A DNA stretch of 64,000 nt from JAICXG01 sp036494545 (lineage in GTDB: Bacteria > Verrucomicrobiota > Verrucomicrobiia > Chthoniobacterales > UBA10450): NCBI GenBank assembly GCA_036494545.1, contig DASXOB010000022.1:124001-188000 (forward strand), read 5' to 3'. The notes beneath the pieces are model-generated. The model did no database searches. It was not told where the DNA came from and was given only the letters and a program-made list of their open reading frames with translations. Positions 25,737 to 35,477 of the stretch are shown in pieces. Position 1 is the stretch's first letter; each line of letters opens with the position of its first letter. The translations under genes and the position numbers were made by a program.

Positions 25737-27491
25737 CTAGACCTTGCGACCAAACTTCTTTTCCAGCTCGCCTAACGAAATCTGAATCATCGTTGGGCGA
25801 CCGTGCGGACAGCAGTAAGGCAGCTCACAATCCAAAAGATCGCGAATCAATTTTTCCACCTCCGCGTTGCGCAGATGATCGTTCGCCTTGACCGCGTGGC
25901 GGCAGACCGTTTTCGCGATCATCTCTTCCCCCAGGCGCGCGGGCGAAGCGGCGCGGCTGGCGGATTTCAAACCATCGATCACGTCCTGCAAGAGTCGCGC
26001 CGGATCGGCCCCACTAAGAAACGGCGGCAGACTCTCGAGTTTGAAGCTCTGTCGCCCAAACTCCTCTACTCCCAGTCCCATCTTTCGTAGCGTCTCAAGA
26101 TTACGCTCCAGCCATTCTGCGTCGCGCGGCGCCAGCTCGATGATCTGCGGGAGCAGGAGACGCTGTGAAGGCACACCTTTCGCCTCGATCCGTCGCCGCA
26201 GTTCCTCGAAAAGAATTCGTTCGTGCGCCGCGTGCTGATCGACCAGAACCAGGCCCTCCGCATTTTCCATCAGGACGTAGAGCTTGTTCAAAATGCCGAG
26301 AATCCGAAATTGATGCTGATTGGCAGGAGTCCTTTGTTCGTTAGGCTGAAGATCGTCGGCTCTTACCGGTGGTGGCGCGATTTCAACCGGAAGTCTTGCC
26401 TGTTCCGCGTCGTTAGGCAAAGGAAAGACCGGCCGGGACGGCGCCGGCGCTAAAACGCTTTCCGAGGCAGGAGCACGAAATTGTTCCTGCCAACTCTCGC
26501 GATCGCTCGAGAGCGTGCGCCGGATGGCTGTCACCACCGCTTCGCGCACTCCGTTCGGATCACGAAATCGCACCTCGCGCTTCGCCGGATGCACATTCAC
26601 GTCCACCTCCGCCGGTGCGACCCTTAGAAACAGTAAGGCGACCGGATATTGCCCCTTCATGAGAGCGGTGTGATAGCCCTCCTTTAATGCCGCGCTGGCG
26701 ACAGCGCTCTCGATCGCGCGTCCATTGACAAAGACAAACTGCTGAGCCCGGCTGGCCCGACTGACTCCGGCCTGCCCGATGAAACCACTTACCGCGATTT
26801 TGCCACGCGCGGCCGGTTCGACCTCGATCAGGCGCGCCAGCAGCTCATTCCCGAGCAAATCGCGAATGCGATCACGCAAATGGCGAGTAGCGGGCAATTG
26901 AAAGATTACCTTCTCGTCGCGCACAAACGAAAACGCTACCTCCGGATGGGCGAACGCCTGGAGATAAAGCTGGTGTTCAATATTGCGCGTCTCAGTGTTT
27001 TCCGAGCGCAAGAATTTTCGACGCGCGGGCAAATTGAAAAAGAGTGACCGTACCTCGACCTGCGTTCCCGGTGCTTCGCCGCCGTCGCGCACCGTCTCGA
27101 GCTTTCCTCCCGAGACGACAATTTCCGATCCGGATACAGCCTCCGGTTCCCTCGTCGTGAGGCGGAAACGCGCGACGCTTGCAATGCTGGGCAAGGCTTC
27201 TCCCCGAAACCCGAGCGTTTCCACAGTCGCGAGATCCGCCGCCGTGCGAATCTTGCTCGTGGCGTGCCGTTCCAGGCAAAGAAGCGCGTCGTCCCGATCC
27301 ATCCCAATTCCGTCGTCGGTGACGCGAATAAGTGAAATTCCACCCCGCCGAACCATGACCTCGATCGAGCGCGCCTGAGCATCGAGACTGTTCTCGACCA
27401 ATTCCTTGACCACGGAAGCCGGCCGCTCAATTACTTCGCCCGCCGCCACCTGACTGGCGAGAGTGTCGGAAAGAAGCTGGATGCGGCTCAT
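25737..27491 (-). CDS. mutL: DNA mismatch repair protein MutL with endonuclease motif
   Basis: A 584-residue MutL. The N-terminal GHKL ATPase is complete: VVKELVENSLDA (28-39), DDGIGM (59-64) and GFRGEALPSIASV (94-106). The C-terminal domain has the metal-binding DQHAAHERILFEE (near 416) and CPHGRP (near 560) motifs that define the nicking-endonuclease type of MutL used by bacteria without MutH. It should therefore nick the new strand after MutS finds a mismatch. Two 9-mers lie in the variable linker (26338, 26410) and one near the C-terminus (25770). No mutS is visible in the window. MutL also limits recombination between diverged DNAs, relevant if the 9-mer is an uptake signal. Confidence 0.95.
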   Translation of the reverse strand: MSRIQLLSDTLASQVAAGEVIERPASVVKELVENSLDAQARSIEVMVRRGGISLIRVTDDGIGMDRDDALLCLERHATSKIRTAADLATVETLGFRGEALPSIASVARFRLTTREPEAVSGSEIVVSGGKLETVRDGGEAPGTQVEVRSLFFNLPARRKFLRSENTETRNIEHQLYLQAFAHPEVAFSFVRDEKVIFQLPATRHLRDRIRDLLGNELLARLIEVEPAARGKIAVSGFIGQAGVSRASRAQQFVFVNGRAIESAVASAALKEGYHTALMKGQYPVALLFLRVAPAEVDVNVHPAKREVRFRDPNGVREAVVTAIRRTLSSDRESWQEQFRAPASESVLAPAPSRPVFPLPNDAEQARLPVEIAPPPVRADDLQPNEQRTPANQHQFRILGILNKLYVLMENAEGLVLVDQHAAHERILFEELRRRIEAKGVPSQRLLLPQIIELAPRDAEWLERNLETLRKMGLGVEEFGRQSFKLESLPPFLSGADPARLLQDVIDGLKSASRAASPARLGEEMIAKTVCRHAVKANDHLRNAEVEKLIRDLLDCELPYCCPHGRPTMIQISLGELEKKFGRKV

Positions 27492-27639
27492 GCGCGCCCA
27501 AATCTAAAATCGGGTGCGGGCTTTGCGAATCAAAATTGGCCGAGTTGCGTTCGTCCACTCAAACCCAGCATGCTTCGATGCCCATATGATGAATCTTGCA
27601 CGCGCTCATACTCGTTAGGCCAATTGCAGTTCGCAGATC

Positions 27640-28407
27640 TCAGACTCGAAAGATCAGGCTGCAGCAGGTCACACCTCCTTCCGCTTTCTGTAATTCCGAG
27701 ACATCGATTGCGCGGACGGAAAATCCTCGCGCTTCAAGCAGAGCCTGTGTCCGTGGAAATGCCGTGGGCATGATGACTTGATCGTTCAGGAGGAGGATAT
27801 TCGCGGCCGCCGGCTCTTCTTCGGCAACATCGATCAACTCAAATTGGCGCAAAGGTTGCCAATCGATCAAAGAGCGATTGAGCAGGATCCGATTGTTCCC
27901 GAGATAGGAGCACGCGCTCTTTAAGTGCAGGCAATCCGTTACCGCCACCGGCGTTACCTGATACTCATAACTCTGTAAAAGAGCGTCCAGTTGGGCGATC
28001 GCGTCGCGGCTGGTGCGGCGCGACACTCCGACAAAGATGGAGCGCTCCGCCCGCAGGACGTCGCCACCATCAAGAGTTGCAGGATCGGCAAGAAAGGTTA
28101 GGGGCCGATAGTTGGCAAGCGTGGCCGCGATGCTCTTACTTTCCGGTCGCCGGCTTGCGGCTCCCATATTGGTTATGACCGCCACTTCGTCCAGGACGAG
28201 TGCGGCATCTTCCACGAAAACCGCGTCGGGAAGTTCTGGCTCAGCTGTCAGCGAGACAACTCGAGCGCCCAAGTCGGAGAGGCATTGTTCATAGTCCTGG
28301 TGCTGCGCGATGGCGCGCGTCAGATCGATCCAGTCGCGCGTCTGAAAGGACAGCTCGCAATGATCAATACTCGGGCTAACTTCGCGCGTGACTGCCAGCA
28401 ATGACAC
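27640..28407 (-). CDS. Dimethylarginine dimethylaminohydrolase-like amidinotransferase-fold enzyme
   Basis: A protein of about 255 residues with the pentein fold motifs of DDAH: FVEDAAL (substrate-binding Glu-Asp), LDGGDVLR, HLKSACSYL (catalytic His) and a C-terminal GGVTCCSL carrying the nucleophilic Cys. Such enzymes hydrolyse methylated arginines to citrulline and an amine; arginine or other guanidino substrates are possible. The frame is open upstream, but GTG at 28407 (product MSLLAVTREVSP) matches where the family starts and avoids overlap with the divergent oxidase gene. The spacing to that gene is only about 25 bases. A 9-mer copy lies 20 bases past its stop (27612). Confidence 0.85.
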   Translation of the reverse strand: MSLLAVTREVSPSIDHCELSFQTRDWIDLTRAIAQHQDYEQCLSDLGARVVSLTAEPELPDAVFVEDAALVLDEVAVITNMGAASRRPESKSIAATLANYRPLTFLADPATLDGGDVLRAERSIFVGVSRRTSRDAIAQLDALLQSYEYQVTPVAVTDCLHLKSACSYLGNNRILLNRSLIDWQPLRQFELIDVAEEEPAAANILLLNDQVIMPTAFPRTQALLEARGFSVRAIDVSELQKAEGGVTCCSLIFRV

Positions 28408-28432
28408 GGCGAGATGATCTTCCACCTCTAAG

Positions 28433-29548
28433 GTGAAGCAAGTTACGAAAACTGATATCTCTGAAATCGTGACAACAGAACCGCTCCTCAACATCGCTGA
28501 CTATGCGCGCGCGGCGAAGAGCAAACTGAGGCGACCAGTCCTGGATTATTACGAAGGGGGCGCGCTTGACGAAATCACCTTGCGCGAAAACACGGCGGGC
28601 TGGGAACGGCTCAAACTCTACTATCACGTCCTTGCCGGAGTCACGGCGCGTGACCTGCGCACGACAATGCTTGGACAACCCGTATCCATGCCGCTCGCAA
28701 TCGCGCCGACGGCCTTTCATAAGCTCGCCTGCGCCGAAGGGGAAATCGCGACCGCCAAAGCAGCGCGAGCAGCAGGCGTCCTTTTCATTCTGAGTTCGCT
28801 TTCCAATACTGCGATGGAATCGGTCTTTGCCGAGGCAGCAAGCCCACGCTGGTTTCAGCTCTATGTTTATAAGGATCGCGCGATCACGGCAGACTTAGTG
28901 CAACGGGCCGACGCCGCAGGCGCGGAAGCTATCGTCCTGACGGTCGACGCGCCAGGACTCGGCACGCGAGAGCGCGACACCCGCAACAGCTTTCGTTTGC
29001 CGGACGGTCTGAGGATTGAGAACCTTTGCTCGTTAGGCAAGGACAGCGTTCCCGCCGTGGAGGGTTCGGGATTGGCGGCCTATGTGCGGGATAACTTCAA
29101 GCAAGATTTGAGCTTTGACGATCTCGATTGGCTGGCGAGCGCGACGCGGCTGCCGATTGTGGTAAAAGGAGTGTGCCGCCGCGATGATGCTCGCCGCGCT
29201 GCAAGCCACGGCGCGAGGGCACTTGTCGTTTCCAATCATGGTGGACGCCAGCTCGATACTGCGCCCGCGACCTGCGAAGTGCTGCCCCAAGTGATGGACG
29301 CTGTTGGCGACGATTGCGAAATTTATGTCGATGGCGGCATCCGGCGTGGCAGTGACATTTTGAAAGCGATCGCGCTCGGAGCGCGCGCCGTCCTCGTTGG
29401 ACGTCCAATCCTTTGGGGACTGTCGGTCGCTGGAGAACAGGGTGTTCGCCATGTGCTGCAGATTCTGGAGCGCGAGTTAGACGAGGCGATGCTCCTTTGC
29501 GGCTGCGCAACACTTCGCCACATCGACCGTGCCTTGCTCACGGGTTGA
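28433..29548 (+). CDS. FMN-dependent alpha-hydroxy-acid oxidase/dehydrogenase
   Basis: A 371-residue TIM-barrel flavoenzyme of the glycolate oxidase/lactate dehydrogenase family. Visible blocks are FMN contacts in APTAFHKLA, the catalytic His in SNHGGRQLD (near 269), and the phosphate-binding DGGIRRGSDILKAIALGA (near 302-319). It oxidises a short or medium 2-hydroxy acid (glycolate, lactate or similar) to the 2-oxo acid, passing electrons to oxygen or a carrier. The start could be the ATG at 28433 or a GTG at 28469; the latter would leave more room for a promoter with the divergent DDAH gene. It opens a four-gene plus-strand run. A single 9-mer copy (29030) encodes Ser-Leu-Gly. Confidence 0.9.
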   Translation: MKQVTKTDISEIVTTEPLLNIADYARAAKSKLRRPVLDYYEGGALDEITLRENTAGWERLKLYYHVLAGVTARDLRTTMLGQPVSMPLAIAPTAFHKLACAEGEIATAKAARAAGVLFILSSLSNTAMESVFAEAASPRWFQLYVYKDRAITADLVQRADAAGAEAIVLTVDAPGLGTRERDTRNSFRLPDGLRIENLCSLGKDSVPAVEGSGLAAYVRDNFKQDLSFDDLDWLASATRLPIVVKGVCRRDDARRAASHGARALVVSNHGGRQLDTAPATCEVLPQVMDAVGDDCEIYVDGGIRRGSDILKAIALGARAVLVGRPILWGLSVAGEQGVRHVLQILERELDEAMLLCGCATLRHIDRALLTG

Positions 29549-29611
29549 ATTGCACTCTGCCGTGCACGAAAATGGGTTGGGAAATTCTCGCTCTGATGAG
29601 ATGATCCTAAA

Positions 29612-30430
29612 ATGTCGACAGAACGCGATTATGTCCTTGGGACGCACGACGAAGAACTGGCGCGCCTTGGTCTGCAACACCGGGTCTGGCGGTCCGTCGC
29701 GCTGAATTGCTGGCAACAGGCTGGCCTTACTGTCGGCAGCCATGTCCTCGACCTCGGCGCCGGCCCGGGTTACGCTGCCGTTGATCTCGCCGAGATTGTC
29801 GGACCGACCGGCAAAGTCGTTGCCGTCGAGCGCTCGGCTAACTTCCTCCGTGCCTTTGAGGAAAGACGGCGAGCTCGTGGCCTAGCGAACATTGAAATTC
29901 ACGAGTTGGATCTGATGACCGATGCGCTGCCGGATGGCCCGTATGATTTTTCCTGGTGCCGCTGGGTGGCATCTTTTGTTAGCGATCCAGAGTTACTCGT
30001 GCAAAAACTAGCGCGCGCCATGCGGAAAGGCGCCGTGGCCATGTTTCAGGAATACGGACATTACCTTACCTGGCGCTTCATCCCACGCCTGGCGAGCCAG
30101 GAACGTTTCGCCCAGGAAGTCAAGGCAAGTTGGGCGGCGGCGGGAGGAAAAGCGGATGTCGCACTCGACCTGCCCGCCTACCTAACGAGTAATGGCTTCC
30201 AGCTTCGATCAGTCGTGCCGCGCATCTATTGCGTCAATCCAAAGGATTATATGTGGCAGTGGCCGGCGTCCTATATCGACATAGGCCTGGCGCGTCTGAA
30301 AGAGCTGGGCCGCATAGATGCCGAGTTCGCAGCAGAGTTGAAACGAGAGATCGCCGTCGCCCAGAAGAACCCGGACTCCGTAGTTATTACTCCGCTCGTG
30401 CTCGAAATCACGGCGGACAGGATCGGTTGA
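29612..30430 (+). CDS. SAM-dependent methyltransferase
   Basis: A 272-residue class I methyltransferase. Motif I is VLDLGAGPGYA (about 44-54), followed by an acidic residue at the end of strand 2 (VVAVERS) and a motif near DLMTDALPDGPYDF; motif IV-like residues follow. The N-terminal part ends in a helical region typical of small-molecule methyltransferases. No substrate can be read from the sequence. It lies 63 bases after the oxidase gene and 9 bases before the DUF4184 gene, so an operon is likely. It has one imperfect 9-mer (30181) but no exact copy. Confidence 0.85.
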   Translation: MSTERDYVLGTHDEELARLGLQHRVWRSVALNCWQQAGLTVGSHVLDLGAGPGYAAVDLAEIVGPTGKVVAVERSANFLRAFEERRRARGLANIEIHELDLMTDALPDGPYDFSWCRWVASFVSDPELLVQKLARAMRKGAVAMFQEYGHYLTWRFIPRLASQERFAQEVKASWAAAGGKADVALDLPAYLTSNGFQLRSVVPRIYCVNPKDYMWQWPASYIDIGLARLKELGRIDAEFAAELKREIAVAQKNPDSVVITPLVLEITADRIG

Positions 30431-30439
30431 GCTTCTCTT

Positions 30440-31267
30440 ATGCCTTGGACTTTCTCTCATCCGGCTGCCGTCCTGCCTTTGCGACGTTACACCCCAACGC
30501 CCCTTAACATGGGGGCGCTTGTCATCGGCAGCATGACCCCAGATGTCGGGTACTACATCAATCGATTCGATCTCGCCATCTTTTCCCACACCCTCTTGGG
30601 CAGCCTGATCTGTTGCCTTCCGATCGGTATCATCTTGCTCCTGCTTTTCTATGTTTTTGCGCGACCAATCTGTTATTCTCTACCCTCGCCCCATCGTCAG
30701 GCACTCCTTCCAATCTGTCCAAGTCTTCCCGCCAGTGTCAAGGATTGGGCCATCCTTTTACTTTCCCTCCTGATCGGGGCGTGGACCCACAACTTCTGGG
30801 ATGCCTTCACGCATGAGGGTGGATGGTTTGTCCTCCGTATCCCGTGGCTGCAGGAACCGGCCTTTAATATCCGCTCGACCACTGTCTACGTCTTTCTTGT
30901 TTTGCAGGAACTTTCAACACTTGTTGGGTTCGTGATCGTTGTCATCGCCTACTGGCTCTGGCTACGCCGCCAAAGCGTAAGTCCGGCATTGGAATCCGAT
31001 CTTTGGCGCTATCTGTTTTGGCCTGGAATCTTCCTTCTCTCCCTTGTTATAGCCTTTCCCAGTGCCATTCACTACGCCAAGGCTGCGGGCCATCATGACT
31101 TCCGTTATGTGCGCTCGATCTTATTCCGCGAGGCAATTTATGCCCCGCTCGTAATCCTGCCGGCCAGCCTGGCCGCCACCTCCATCATTTACCTCCGCCG
31201 TCTTCGCTCGAGCTCGCAACCGTTACCACCAATGCCGACATCCACAAAGTATGAAAGCCAGGTATGA
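30440..31267 (+). CDS. DUF4184-type multi-pass membrane protein
   Basis: A 275-residue membrane protein with five or so hydrophobic helices. It begins with PWTFSHPAAVLPL and continues with GSMTPDVGYY, and WTHNFWDAFTHEGGWF follows near 115-130; conserved His and Asp residues in these blocks are the hallmark of DUF4184 and recall the membrane metal-dependent hydrolase (YdjM-like) fold, although activity is not established. It starts 9 bases after the methyltransferase and its 3' end overlaps the next gene by 17 bases. No 9-mer copy is present, and its base use looks less GC-rich by eye than its neighbours, which fits recent transfer. Confidence 0.75.
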   Translation: MPWTFSHPAAVLPLRRYTPTPLNMGALVIGSMTPDVGYYINRFDLAIFSHTLLGSLICCLPIGIILLLLFYVFARPICYSLPSPHRQALLPICPSLPASVKDWAILLLSLLIGAWTHNFWDAFTHEGGWFVLRIPWLQEPAFNIRSTTVYVFLVLQELSTLVGFVIVVIAYWLWLRRQSVSPALESDLWRYLFWPGIFLLSLVIAFPSAIHYAKAAGHHDFRYVRSILFREAIYAPLVILPASLAATSIIYLRRLRSSSQPLPPMPTSTKYESQV

Positions 31268-32834
31268 CGTAGTGATTCTCGGTGCCGGGCACAACGGCCT
31301 CGTCGCCGCCGCCTATCTCGCGCGGGCGGGCCTCAGCGTTCTGATGCTGGAGAAGAACGACTACATTGGTGGCGCCACTACATCACAGCAAGTCTTTCCT
31401 GATTATCAGGCGTGGCTCTCCCGTTATTCCTATCTCGTAAGTCTTTTCCCGCAAAAAATCATTGCGGACCTCGGCCTGGCCTTCGAGTTACGACGTCGCA
31501 CAACGGCTTCCTATACTCCTTATCTTAGGAGTGGACAACATCGGGGATTGCTCCTTAGCAATGTCTCGGAGGATGCAAGCCGTCGCTCGATGAAGGAACT
31601 AACCGGGAGTGAAGTCGAATTCGACGCGATGAAAAGCTTCTACCGTCTGGCGGCCATATTTGCCGAAGAGGTTTGGGAAACCATGTTGAAGCCGCTTGAA
31701 TCAAAGGGCGATTTTCGGCGGCGTTTTGCCGCCAGCGAGGTCGGAAGAGAGTCGTGGCGTAGTCTGGTGGACGAGCCATTAGGTTGTGCGATCGAACGTT
31801 ACCTCCAGGATGACCTCGTTCGCGGCCTGGTTTTGACCGACGGCAAGATTGGCGTCTTCGCTCATCCGCACGATGAATCTCTCATCCAGAATCGTTGCTT
31901 CCTTTATCACCTCATCGGCAATAAAACGGGCGAATGGAAAGTGCCGGTAGGAGGAATGGGCCACATCGCGCACGAACTGGAACAGGCCGCTCGCAGACAT
32001 GGAACGGAGATACTCACCCGGGTGGACCTGCAGCGACTTGAATGCTCAGGGGCAAAAAGAACAGTTGCCTTTAGCATCGATGGTAAGGCTGGGGTGGTCG
32101 AAGGTCGATTCCTGCTCGTCAATTTTGGGCTTAACATTCTCTCCCGGCTGACCGGCCAGGCTTACCGGCCTGACCCGACTAACGACGGTTCGGTTTTCAA
32201 GATCAATATGCTGTTACGTCGCCTTCCTACGTTGAAGGATGACACCCATGACCCGGCAGATGCTTTCCGTGGAACGTTTCATATCGACGAAGGCTATGAA
32301 GAGATGAGTTTTAGCTATCGGCAGGCGAGCGATGGAGGCCTGCCTGATAAGATTCCAAGCGAGATCTACTGTCACACTTTGACCGACGACACCATTCTTT
32401 CGCCTGACTTGCGAAGGAAAGGTTTTCATACCTTAACCCTTTTCGGAATTGACACTCCGTGGTCCCTCTTCACCGGAAATAACGAGGCGCAACGGGCGAA
32501 GGCGGAGTCGCGCTTCATAGAAGGATTGAACCGCTGGCTGGGCGAACCGTTGCAGGATTGTTTGGCGCGAGCCAGCGACGGGAGTTTATGCATTGAAAGC
32601 AAGAGTCCTTTGGATATCGAAGAGTCGCTCGGGCTTTATCGCGGAAACATCTTTCAGAACGCCCTTACGTTTCCCTTCGCGGAAACCAAGGAAGACGTCG
32701 GGCACTGGGGAGTCGAGACTGAGTATGACAACATCTATCTCTGTGGTTCGAGTGCCCAGCGCGGCGGGGCCGTGAGCGGGATACCGGGGCATAACGCCGC
32801 GATGAAGGTCCTGGAGGAAGTGAAGGCCTCTTAG
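31251..32834 (+). CDS. FAD-dependent oxidoreductase of the phytoene desaturase-like group
   Basis: A 527-residue flavoprotein. The dinucleotide fold is GAGHNGLVAAAYLARAG (9-25), with the FAD ribose-binding Glu in MLEKNDYIGG. The C-terminal FAD motif reads YLCGSSAQRGGAVSGIPGHNAA (within residues about 490-520). This CrtI/PYROXD2-like layout is shared by carotenoid desaturases and by uncharacterised bacterial oxidoreductases; no carotenoid genes are nearby, so a role in pigment synthesis is not assumed. It is the last gene of the plus-strand run and overlaps the DUF4184 end by 17 bases. The following 64 bases hold weakly paired arms and a T-run before the convergent glycosidase gene. Confidence 0.85.
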   Translation: MKARYDVVILGAGHNGLVAAAYLARAGLSVLMLEKNDYIGGATTSQQVFPDYQAWLSRYSYLVSLFPQKIIADLGLAFELRRRTTASYTPYLRSGQHRGLLLSNVSEDASRRSMKELTGSEVEFDAMKSFYRLAAIFAEEVWETMLKPLESKGDFRRRFAASEVGRESWRSLVDEPLGCAIERYLQDDLVRGLVLTDGKIGVFAHPHDESLIQNRCFLYHLIGNKTGEWKVPVGGMGHIAHELEQAARRHGTEILTRVDLQRLECSGAKRTVAFSIDGKAGVVEGRFLLVNFGLNILSRLTGQAYRPDPTNDGSVFKINMLLRRLPTLKDDTHDPADAFRGTFHIDEGYEEMSFSYRQASDGGLPDKIPSEIYCHTLTDDTILSPDLRRKGFHTLTLFGIDTPWSLFTGNNEAQRAKAESRFIEGLNRWLGEPLQDCLARASDGSLCIESKSPLDIEESLGLYRGNIFQNALTFPFAETKEDVGHWGVETEYDNIYLCGSSAQRGGAVSGIPGHNAAMKVLEEVKAS

Positions 32835-32898
32835 ATTTCGTGGCAGAACCAAGAGGGCCCGCGAAGCGTGGGCGCAACATCTTGGCCGACGTGGTTTT

Positions 32899-35325
32899 TT
32901 ATGACTTTTCGTGAGGCGAAACGATCTCGAAGAAATAGGCAGTAAGAGGCGCAATAGTCGGGAGCGGCAGGCCACTGCTGCTTTCCAACGTGGTACGACT
33001 GGCCGTTAACGTCACGCCTCCAGCCAGTCGTTCGGAGAAGCGCCAGCTATCTTCGTTAGGTGTAAACTGCAACCACTGAATCGCCTCAGGGGGAAACACA
33101 ATATGCGTCTCCTGCAGCTCGGCCGTCGGATGCAGATTCACCGCGACAAGAAAACGCTGCTGGCATACGGCGTCGTAGCGGAGAAAGGCATAGAGCCAGT
33201 GGCCACTGGCCGGCTCCGCTCCGAGCTGGCCGAAATTTGGATTGTGATGGTTCGCCGGGTTCAAACTAAAGAAATTACCGTTCCGGAAAGCGGGCTCGTT
33301 AGTGAGAGTCACCAAACGTTGATAGCTCTTCCTTAAGCTGATTTGCTCCGGGGAAAGTCTGCCACCGTCATACTTATGGTCGTTAGTCCACTTCATCAGC
33401 TCCGGCATCGACCAATAGTCGAAGATCGAGGTGCGTGTGTCGTCGCCGCTAAACCCTTCCGCGCCCGAGCCAGGTTCACCCACTTCCTGCCCATTGTAGA
33501 GCATGACTGAACCCCGCCCGAGACTGAACAGAATAGCTGCGACGGCGCGGCCAACATTCATTCCTACACCACCCCAATTGCCTCTGCTAGCCAGCCGCAC
33601 TTCGTCGTGGTTCTCTGCGTAGCGGACTGAGTTCTCGAAAATGAAATCGTCCGAGCGGGCGTGATCGAGATCGTTCGCCCAACCCGCACCATCGTAGATG
33701 CTCTTGAGTGTTTTGTAACTAGGATCGTCATACACGGCATCGAAGCCGGCATCGAGAAGATCAAACATCACATTCGATTTTCCGTAGTGGAGTTGTGAGA
33801 TAATCGGATCGTTGCCTGGAACCCGGGCCGGGTCGCTATCGTACGCTTCGCCGATGAAGAACACGGAGGACTCGCGGGCGCGGGCGCGTGTGATGAGCCA
33901 TTTCCAAAACTCTGGAGGCACCATGTGCGACATGTCGCAGCGGAAGCCATCAACGCCCATGGCCTGCCAATAGGCGATAATCTGGTCCATCTTCCTCCAG
34001 GTGTCCGGGACAGGCGCGTCGGGATGCAGTGCGCTCGGATACGTGCGCTGTTTTGTGGGATTGGTGAAGTCGAAACCATAATTAAGCTTAACGGTCTCAT
34101 ACCAGTCACTCAGACGGGGCTTCCAACTCGCAGCATTATTGCCGGTAACTCTACCATAGTCCTTTTCACCGTCGTAGCGGCCGTCGCATTTCAAACCGGG
34201 CAACTTACAGGTCGGGCTAAGAGGAATTCCGCCGTCCCAGGTCGGCAGCTTCAAGGGTGGGCCATCAGAACCCGGCTGGAGATAGAAAAAGTTATTGGAT
34301 GGGTTAAAGAATTTTGTCCGATCGTCTCCGGCTCCGAAATTGATTTCCGGTTTGCTATCGGAGTGATAACAGCGCGCGACGTGATTCGGAACGAAATCGA
34401 TCAGCGCTTTGAATCGATGCCGGTGTAGCCGGTCGAGAAGGGTCTTGAACTCCTCAAGCCGCTTCCCCGGGTCGACCGCATAATCAGGGCAAACATCAAA
34501 ATAGTCTTTGATCGCATAAGGACTGCCGGCAATACCTTTAAGCAAGTCCGGATCATCCGCCGGTTGCCCTATATCGGAATGATCCGTCCCGGTAACTTGT
34601 TGCAAAACGCCGGTAAGCCAGAGGTGGGAAAAACCGAGCTTCTGCAGGGAAGCCAGGGCGGCGTCATTGATGTCGTCGAACTTTCCGACGCCATTTTGGA
34701 TCATAGTGCCGTTAGGTAGACGGGTCTCATTCGTGTTCCCGAATAACCTAACGAAAAGCTGATAGATACGCGGCCGTTCCGTTTCGTAGCCGTGGCGTGC
34801 TCGCAGCCTGACCACCGGCCTGCCTTTCACGCGGCAATCAACCTCACAATAATGTGGGAGATATCTGTCGCCTTCGCCGGGTCTAACTGCAGGATCATGC
34901 GCGGTAATGAGTTTTCCCCAGGTCTTCTCGCGAAAGTCTTTAGCGTAAACCGCAACAGCAAGCTTGTCGGGCAAGGTCGATTGCGGAAGACGAAGCGTGA
35001 AAGATTCTGCATCCCAGACGTTGTTGTCAGGCGAATCCTGACGGTCGCTCCACTTCCAATGTTCCCAGTGGCGTTGCAACACTTTGTCAACCGGCTCGCT
35101 CATTTGCACAAGGTAAAGGTGGTCAGCCTGAAAAGGCAGAAACACCGTCGAGCCTTCGAATTTCTCCGCGAATGGAACTACTGCCGAACCCAGCCCCTTG
35201 CCGGCAAAAAAAGCGACAAAGAGACTGCGGCCGGGTCCAAGGTCGGCGCCGGGCAAAGAGATTGAGAGCCGATCATTGGCGATACCGAACTCGGCCGCGC
35301 AAAGGGTCATCTCTCGAAGAGCCAA
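32899..35325 (-). CDS. GH13 alpha-amylase family enzyme
   Basis: An 808-residue enzyme with an N-terminal beta-rich domain of about 200 residues, a GH13 catalytic TIM barrel and a C-terminal beta-domain. The four conserved regions are present: LIDFVPNHV (near 307), GVDGFRCDMSH (near 457, nucleophile Asp), FIGEAYDSD (near 487, acid/base Glu) and AENHDEV (near 568, transition-state Asp). It has no signal peptide, so it probably works in the cytoplasm on glycogen or imported maltodextrin. The specificity (amylase, maltosyltransferase, trehalose-forming) cannot be settled. Only near-copies of the 9-mer occur (33053, 34747). It is convergent to the flavoprotein gene. Confidence 0.88.
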   Translation of the reverse strand: MALREMTLCAAEFGIANDRLSISLPGADLGPGRSLFVAFFAGKGLGSAVVPFAEKFEGSTVFLPFQADHLYLVQMSEPVDKVLQRHWEHWKWSDRQDSPDNNVWDAESFTLRLPQSTLPDKLAVAVYAKDFREKTWGKLITAHDPAVRPGEGDRYLPHYCEVDCRVKGRPVVRLRARHGYETERPRIYQLFVRLFGNTNETRLPNGTMIQNGVGKFDDINDAALASLQKLGFSHLWLTGVLQQVTGTDHSDIGQPADDPDLLKGIAGSPYAIKDYFDVCPDYAVDPGKRLEEFKTLLDRLHRHRFKALIDFVPNHVARCYHSDSKPEINFGAGDDRTKFFNPSNNFFYLQPGSDGPPLKLPTWDGGIPLSPTCKLPGLKCDGRYDGEKDYGRVTGNNAASWKPRLSDWYETVKLNYGFDFTNPTKQRTYPSALHPDAPVPDTWRKMDQIIAYWQAMGVDGFRCDMSHMVPPEFWKWLITRARARESSVFFIGEAYDSDPARVPGNDPIISQLHYGKSNVMFDLLDAGFDAVYDDPSYKTLKSIYDGAGWANDLDHARSDDFIFENSVRYAENHDEVRLASRGNWGGVGMNVGRAVAAILFSLGRGSVMLYNGQEVGEPGSGAEGFSGDDTRTSIFDYWSMPELMKWTNDHKYDGGRLSPEQISLRKSYQRLVTLTNEPAFRNGNFFSLNPANHHNPNFGQLGAEPASGHWLYAFLRYDAVCQQRFLVAVNLHPTAELQETHIVFPPEAIQWLQFTPNEDSWRFSERLAGGVTLTASRTTLESSSGLPLPTIAPLTAYFFEIVSPHEKS

Positions 35326-35477
35326 AAGCTTAGAGGCATCTTGTGCATCAGTGGCGAAAACGGCGCGACGTTAGCAAAGCGCGAAGCCCTCAGGCAAGGC
35401 TGCAACTGTCGCACGAGCAAATCGCCGGTGACGCCGTCGCACTTGTGCCCTCCGTGAAGACTGGACTTGCCTGATCC

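Noticed and set aside
32835..32898. Possible terminator between the flavoprotein and GH13 genes
   Set aside because: The T-run is separated from the weakly paired arms, so the structure is not convincing.
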